Of a DNA stretch of 18,658 bases, positions 14,436 to 18,658 are shown in pieces. Numbering within the stretch: position 1 is the stretch's first letter; every line of letters begins with the position of its first letter. The notes under the pieces are model-generated. The model was not told the DNA's origin. It saw only the letters and a program-made list of their open reading frames with translations, and made no database searches. The DNA comes from Bacteroidales bacterium UBA5548. Its GTDB lineage: Bacteria; Bacteroidota; Bacteroidia; Bacteroidales; UBA932. Made by a program: the position numbers and the translations under genes. The DNA is taken from assembly GCA_002425935.1 (NCBI GenBank), contig DINE01000009.1, positions 1-18,658 on the forward strand. The letters are read 5' to 3'.

Positions 14436-15686
14436 TTATATTGACATGTCCTTCATCTCGTCACTCCTGTAAAGGCCTGCCTGAAGCTTCTTCTGAATCT
14501 CTCCAAATGCTTCAAGTGTGTACTGTACATCTTCGAGAGAGTGCATTGCTGTAGGAATAAGACGGAACATAATAACTCCTTTAGGAACAACAGGATAGAC
14601 AACAACTGAGCAGAAAATCTTATAGTTTGTTCTCAAGTCTACCAGAATATTTGTGGCCTCCGGGATATTTCCTTCAAGAAAAACTGGAGTAACGCATGCC
14701 TCAGCTTTACCGATATTGAACCCTCTCTCTCTTAAACCTTTTTGCATTGCACGGGTTACGGTCCAGAGTTTTTCCCTAAGTTCAGGCATTGATCTGATCA
14801 TATCCAGTCTCTTTAACGCACCCTCTACTAATGGCATAGGAAGTGATTTTGCGTAAATTTGAGAGCGAAGGTTATATCTCAGATAGTTGATAATATCTTT
14901 AGGTCCTGCAACAAAGCCGCCTATACAAGCCATTGCTTTTGCGAATGCCCCAAAGTAGAGGTCAATCTCCTCCATGCAGTTGTAGTATTCAGAAGTACCT
15001 CTTCCGTTGTCACCCATAACACCAAAACCATGAGCATCATCTATCAGTATTCTAAACTGATACTTCTTCTTGAGCTCAACAATTTTGTCCAGGATACCAA
15101 GGTCTCCGGTCATTCCGTAAACACCCTCTGTTATGAGGAGAATACCACCACCTGTCTCGGCAACAATTTTTGTTGCTCTTGCAAGTGCCTTTTCACACTT
15201 TTCAATATCGTTGTGAGGATAGACAATTCTCTGACCCATATGCAGCCTTACACCGTCCATAATACAGGCATGAGCTTCTGAATCATAAACTATTATGTCG
15301 TGTCTGTTAACTAGTGCATCGATAGTGGATACCATTCCCTGATAACCAAAGTTGAAGAGATAGGAGTCCTCTTTCAGTTCAAATTCGGCGAGCTCTCTCT
15401 CAAGTTGTTCATGAAGTGCTGTCTGGCCTGACATCATCCGGGCTCCCATAGGGTATCCAAGCCCCCACTTTTCAGTTGCCTCTGTATCAGCTTTTCTTAC
15501 TTCGGGATGGTTGGCAAGACCAAGATAGTTGTTGAAGGTCCAAGCCAAAACCTCAGTTCCGTTGAATGTCATTCTTGGCTGAATCTGACCCTCCAGTTTT
15601 GGAAACATGAAGTAACCGTGGGCCTTTTTACGATATTGTCCCAAAGGACCGCCTTCGTCGTTCTTTATCCTTTCAAATATGTCCAT
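14436..15686 (-). CDS. Alpha-oxoamine synthase, serine palmitoyltransferase / cysteate acyltransferase-like
   Basis: PLP enzyme of 416 aa of the KBL/AONS/ALAS/SPT family, joining an amino acid with an acyl thioester with loss of CO2. Seen: NNYLGLANHPEV (52-63), GARMMSGQTALHEQLE (81-96), His139 (EAHA) that stacks on PLP, DDAHGFGVMG (216-225) with Asp216 and His219, and the PLP lysine Lys250 in GAFAKAMACIGG. The usual Thr three residues before the lysine (TFAK, TLGK) is Ala247. The KBL-type start is absent; the sequence instead has DEGGPLGQYRKKAHGYFMFPKLEGQ, which I associate with a Bacteroidota group that includes SPT-like enzymes and cysteate acyltransferases of sulfonolipid synthesis. Coupling with an SDR 15 bp downstream supports long-chain base synthesis. 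Serine versus cysteate as substrate cannot be told. Confidence 0.82.
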   Translation of the reverse strand: MDIFERIKNDEGGPLGQYRKKAHGYFMFPKLEGQIQPRMTFNGTEVLAWTFNNYLGLANHPEVRKADTEATEKWGLGYPMGARMMSGQTALHEQLERELAEFELKEDSYLFNFGYQGMVSTIDALVNRHDIIVYDSEAHACIMDGVRLHMGQRIVYPHNDIEKCEKALARATKIVAETGGGILLITEGVYGMTGDLGILDKIVELKKKYQFRILIDDAHGFGVMGDNGRGTSEYYNCMEEIDLYFGAFAKAMACIGGFVAGPKDIINYLRYNLRSQIYAKSLPMPLVEGALKRLDMIRSMPELREKLWTVTRAMQKGLRERGFNIGKAEACVTPVFLEGNIPEATNILVDLRTNYKIFCSVVVYPVVPKGVIMFRLIPTAMHSLEDVQYTLEAFGEIQKKLQAGLYRSDEMKDMSI

Positions 15687-15698
15687 TGTTTATGTTTG

Positions 15699-16616
15699 TT
15701 AAGTGTATCTTATTCTTTGTCCGATTCTTAGAATTGATGTCCTTTTAATTCCGTTGAGCGAGCACAGTTTTGCTATGGATATTCCGGTTCTCTGAGAAAT
15801 TCTTCCAAGTGTGTCGCCTCTTCTGACGGTCCAGAAGCGAATCTTGTCAATCTCTTTCTTATACTCAAAGTGTTGTGAATTTAGAGCCAGAATCTGATTT
15901 TTAAGCACAAAGGAGTTAAAGTCGATTATGTCGTTTGGATTAATGGGATTTCCAAGATATCTGACTTCAAAGTGGAGATGATATCCTGTTGACCTGCCTG
16001 TATTACCGCCCAATCCGACAGGAGTGCCTGCACCTAATGTGTCTCCAGGTTTAACAGTTATCTTATTAAGGTGAGCATAAAGAGTCTCAAGACCGTTGAA
16101 GTGTCTTACCAGAACATAGTAGCCATAGTCTCTGGCTCGTTTGGTAATCCTGACAACTCCGTCGAATGCGTTATAGACACTGTCCCCTTTGTGAACCTTA
16201 AGATCTATGCCATAGTGGTGTCTCCACCTTCTGAATCCGAAATTTGATGTTACATAACTCTGCACAGGAGTGAAAAAACTGCTAAGATCAATTTTAACGG
16301 TATCTTTCATGTCAACCAGATTCACCTGATAGGGATTAATCTTTGTATCGCTCCAGATATCGTACTCTTCCGGCATTTCAGAAAAGTCAATTGATCTGAG
16401 ATAATCTGAGATAGGGACTATTACTTTTCTGATGCCATAACGGATTATTGTATCGGTCAGAACTGCATTATACGGGACAAGTTCAGGTAGAGATGGAGTT
16501 AAAACGTCTGATATTATATTTATTGTAGCTTTTTTTCTTATGGAAAACGCATCTGCATCTGTGAATGATGCAAATATTAGTATCGGTATAAGTATTGCTT
16601 TAAACAGACTATGCAT
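15699..16616 (-). CDS. Secreted M23 peptidase with C-terminal LysM domain
   Basis: Exported murein hydrolase of 305 aa. The start is placed at the ATG at 16616, which gives the signal peptide MHSLFKAILIPILIFASFTDADA. The frame stays open 60 nt further into gyrB, but that extension would put a charged stretch before the signal. M23 domain at about 115-235: His134/Asp138 (HYGID), LYAHL with His182, and HLHFEV with His213/His215, all zinc and catalytic positions kept. A LysM peptidoglycan-binding domain follows at about 262-303 (TVRRGDTLGRISQRTGISIAKLCSLNGI). The ATG overlaps the gyrB stop by 8 nt (ATGCATAG), implying translational coupling. It is the second M23 enzyme in the window but is unlike the first outside the catalytic domain. 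Confidence 0.9.
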   Translation of the reverse strand: MHSLFKAILIPILIFASFTDADAFSIRKKATINIISDVLTPSLPELVPYNAVLTDTIIRYGIRKVIVPISDYLRSIDFSEMPEEYDIWSDTKINPYQVNLVDMKDTVKIDLSSFFTPVQSYVTSNFGFRRWRHHYGIDLKVHKGDSVYNAFDGVVRITKRARDYGYYVLVRHFNGLETLYAHLNKITVKPGDTLGAGTPVGLGGNTGRSTGYHLHFEVRYLGNPINPNDIIDFNSFVLKNQILALNSQHFEYKKEIDKIRFWTVRRGDTLGRISQRTGISIAKLCSLNGIKRTSILRIGQRIRYT

Positions 16617-18594
16617 CAATATTTGCGTATTTGGCGTGTGTTTCAATAAATTCCCTTCTTGGAGGAACCTCGTCACCCATTAGCATTGAGAAGATTCTGT
16701 CAGCCTCAGCTGCATTATCTATACTAACCTGACGTAAAAGTCTGGTTTCAGGATTCATTGTCGTATCCCACAGCTGAACAGCATTCATCTCACCCAAACC
16801 TTTGTAACGCTGTACATGTACACCGCTCTCCTTGCCTTTGCCTATCTTCTCTATAGCCTCTTTTCTCTCATCTTCACTCCAGCAATACTGCTCCTGCTTA
16901 CCTTTTTTTACTAAGTAAAGCGGAGGAGTTGCAATGTAGACATAACCGTTTTTGATAAGATCCTGCATAAAGCGGAAAAAGAATGTGAGAATCAAGGTCG
17001 CTATGTGACTACCGTCCACGTCGGCATCGGTCATAATTATTACCTTGTGATATCTGAGTTTTGAAATATTTAATGCCTTGCTATCCTCTTCGGTTCCAAT
17101 AGTAACTCCAAGAGCAGTATAAATATTTCTTATCTCTTCACTTTCAAATACTTTATGCTCCATTGCCTTCTCCACATTGAGAATTTTACCTCTTAATGGA
17201 AGAATTGCCTGAAAGTTTCTGTCTCTGCCGCTTTTTGCTGTTCCACCTGCGGAGTCTCCCTCAACAAGGAATATTTCACAAACAAACGGATCTCTGTTAG
17301 AGCAGTCTGCCAGTTTTCCGGGAAGACCCGAACCTGACATAACGGTTTTTCTCTGAACCATCTCCCTAGCTTTTCTGGCAGCATGCCTTGCAGTAGCGGC
17401 AAGAATAACCTTGTCTATGATATTTCTGGCATCCTTTGGGTTCTCCTCAAGGTAATTTTCTAAAGCCAGCGTAGTTGCCTGAGATACAGAGGCTGTAATC
17501 TCTGAGTTACCAAGTTTTGTCTTTGTCTGCCCTTCGAACTGAGGTTCTGCAACTTTAACTGAAACTATGGCAGTTAGACCTTCACGGAAGTCGGCAGCAT
17601 CAATTTCAAATTTTAACTTTGCAAGTAATCCGTTCTTCTCGGCATAATTTTTCAGTGTTGTTGTGAGACCTCTTCTGAAACCGGTAAGGTGAGTTCCTCC
17701 CTCAATAGTGTTAATGTTGTTTACGTAAGAGTGGATATTCTCTGCAAATCCGCTGTTGTATTGCATTGCAATCTCAATTGGAACACCTGTTTTGTCTGTC
17801 TCAAGATATATTGGATGTTCAGTAAGCTTGTCCCTGGTTCCGTCAAGATACTGAACAAATTCCAGCAACCCTTTCTCTGAATAAAATACTTGTGCGTTGC
17901 CGGTTTTCTGCTCGCCCTCAAACCCATTCTCTCCCTCTTCAACGGCTCTCATATCGGCAAGAGTGAGTCTGACTCCTTTATTTAAAAAGGCAAGTTCTCT
18001 CAGACGAGTGGCGAGAATTTCGTAATTATAGGTTGTACCCATCACGAATATTTCAGGATCTGGTTTGAAAGTTATCTCTGTCCCTCTCTTGTCAGAATCT
18101 CCAACAACTGTGACAGAGTATTGAGGAACACCCCTTGAGTACTCCTGACGGAAGTGTTTGCCGTCCCTGTGAATATCTGCAATCAGGTGTGTTGAGAGCG
18201 CATTTACGCAGGATACACCCACACCGTGTAATCCGCCTGATACTTTATACGAATCTTTACTGAATTTACCACCTGCATGTAGCACTGTGAGCACAACCTC
18301 AAGGGCCGAACGTCCCTCTTTCTCGTGCATGTCTGTAGGAATTCCTCGCCCGTTATCTTTTACGGTAACAGAGTTATCTGCATTTATTATTACTTCTATA
18401 TCTGTGCAGTAGCCTGCAAGGGCCTCATCTATTGAGTTGTCAACTACTTCGTAAACCAAGTGGTGCAGCCCTCTGGATCCAACATCTCCGATATACATTG
18501 ACGGTCTTTTTCTAACCGCCTCCAATCCTTCCAATACCTGAATATTCTCTGCGGAGTACTGGTTTCCGGCTGCAATGGGTTCTTTTTCCATCAT
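16609..18594 (-). CDS. gyrB: DNA gyrase subunit B
   Basis: ATPase subunit of gyrase, 661 aa, which with GyrA introduces negative supercoils. The GHKL ATPase domain has EVVDNSIDEALAG with Glu49 and Asn53 (matching E. coli Glu42 and Asn46), VKDNGRGIP with Asp80, and GGLHGVGVSCVNALS at 120-134. The TOPRIM domain has EGDSAGG (445-451) and TDADVDG (522-528) with the Mg-binding DxD, and the tail includes QRYKGLGEMNAVQLWDTTM. Length is the short form without the large insertion of gamma-proteobacterial GyrB. The start is either of two tandem ATGs (18594 or 18591). It heads a minus-strand run with the M23/LysM, SPT-like and SDR genes behind it. GyrB rather than ParE by these motifs. Confidence 0.97.
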   Translation of the reverse strand: MMEKEPIAAGNQYSAENIQVLEGLEAVRKRPSMYIGDVGSRGLHHLVYEVVDNSIDEALAGYCTDIEVIINADNSVTVKDNGRGIPTDMHEKEGRSALEVVLTVLHAGGKFSKDSYKVSGGLHGVGVSCVNALSTHLIADIHRDGKHFRQEYSRGVPQYSVTVVGDSDKRGTEITFKPDPEIFVMGTTYNYEILATRLRELAFLNKGVRLTLADMRAVEEGENGFEGEQKTGNAQVFYSEKGLLEFVQYLDGTRDKLTEHPIYLETDKTGVPIEIAMQYNSGFAENIHSYVNNINTIEGGTHLTGFRRGLTTTLKNYAEKNGLLAKLKFEIDAADFREGLTAIVSVKVAEPQFEGQTKTKLGNSEITASVSQATTLALENYLEENPKDARNIIDKVILAATARHAARKAREMVQRKTVMSGSGLPGKLADCSNRDPFVCEIFLVEGDSAGGTAKSGRDRNFQAILPLRGKILNVEKAMEHKVFESEEIRNIYTALGVTIGTEEDSKALNISKLRYHKVIIMTDADVDGSHIATLILTFFFRFMQDLIKNGYVYIATPPLYLVKKGKQEQYCWSEDERKEAIEKIGKGKESGVHVQRYKGLGEMNAVQLWDTTMNPETRLLRQVSIDNAAEADRIFSMLMGDEVPPRREFIETHAKYANIDA

Positions 18595-18619
18595 ATTTTG
18601 TCGCTAAATTTAAAGAAGA

Positions 18620-18627
18620 CAAAGATA
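18620..18627 (-). promoter_or_regulatory. -7 element upstream of gyrB
   Basis: On the minus strand this reads TATCTTTG, a full match to TAnnTTTG and identical to the octamer upstream of grpE. The leader would be about 20 nt. A T-rich stretch lies where the -33 element should be, but no clear TTTG is visible. Confidence 0.65.
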
Positions 18628-18658
18628 TGAAAAAGGGATAAAAAAACCTAATAATTTT

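Noticed and set aside
14859..15281. 140-codon plus-strand frame opposite the SPT-like gene
   Set aside because: Antisense shadow of a strongly conserved PLP enzyme; no motif or start signal.
16617..16676. Upstream extension of the M23/LysM gene
   Set aside because: It lies inside gyrB and would put 20 polar residues ahead of a clear signal peptide. The ATG at 16616 is better.
1..18658. Mobile elements, CRISPR arrays, defence or toxin genes
   Set aside because: No transposase, integrase, direct-repeat array, terminal inverted repeats or attachment duplication was seen at either tRNA; the gene set is core chromosomal.

Overview
The window looks like a piece of a Bacteroidota (probably Bacteroidales) chromosome. 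Three kinds of evidence support this. First, recognisable promoters have the Bacteroidota form TTTG / about 19-21 bp / TAnnTTTG (upstream of rplS and tRNA-Leu; the -7 part alone upstream of grpE and gyrB). Second, almost all genes lack a Shine-Dalgarno sequence. Third, the gene content fits: menaquinone methyltransferase, a short-form GyrB, a serine-palmitoyltransferase-like enzyme with a reductase partner, and LES-type lipoproteins. Base composition is moderately AT-rich and even. I see no insertion sequence, phage gene, CRISPR array or plasmid function, so this is mostly core chromosome.

Left part (1-5839, + strand). An AlkA-type DNA glycosylase comes first. It is followed by a tight set grpE - dnaJ - M23 peptidase - anmK, with 10 bp, 1 nt overlap and 7 nt overlap between genes. 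This set joins a chaperone pair to murein processing and recycling. Then rplS (ribosomal protein L19), with its own promoter and a leader that may fold, runs into tRNA-Arg(ACG) and a strong terminator.

Middle (5840-12443). A lone lipoprotein gene has a structured leader and a perfect Shine-Dalgarno sequence. It faces a minus-strand run that reads, from right to left: an orphan PurL C-terminal-like (AIRS_C) protein, ubiE/menG, cardiolipin synthase, a Kef-type cation/proton antiporter with USP-like tail, and a lipoprotein of unknown function. Apart from the first and last genes this run concerns the membrane: quinone, cardiolipin and ion exchange.

Right part (12444-18658). tRNA-Leu(GAG) with promoter and terminator is followed by a D-2-hydroxyacid dehydrogenase on the + strand. 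Converging on it is a compact minus-strand set: gyrB - M23/LysM peptidase - alpha-oxoamine synthase (SPT/CFAT-like) - short-chain reductase. The last two form a plausible two-step module for long-chain base synthesis (sphingolipid or sulfonolipid).

The observations most worth following are: (1) the perfect Shine-Dalgarno plus foldable leader on the lipoprotein gene at 5958, in a genome that otherwise ignores SD; (2) the SPT/CFAT-like enzyme with an altered PLP motif next to its reductase, inside a gyrB operon; (3) a tRNA-Arg whose D-loop/T-loop pair 19-56 appears changed from G-C to A-U; (4) the stand-alone AIRS_C protein. I found no multi-gene cassette that I would call a wholly new system.
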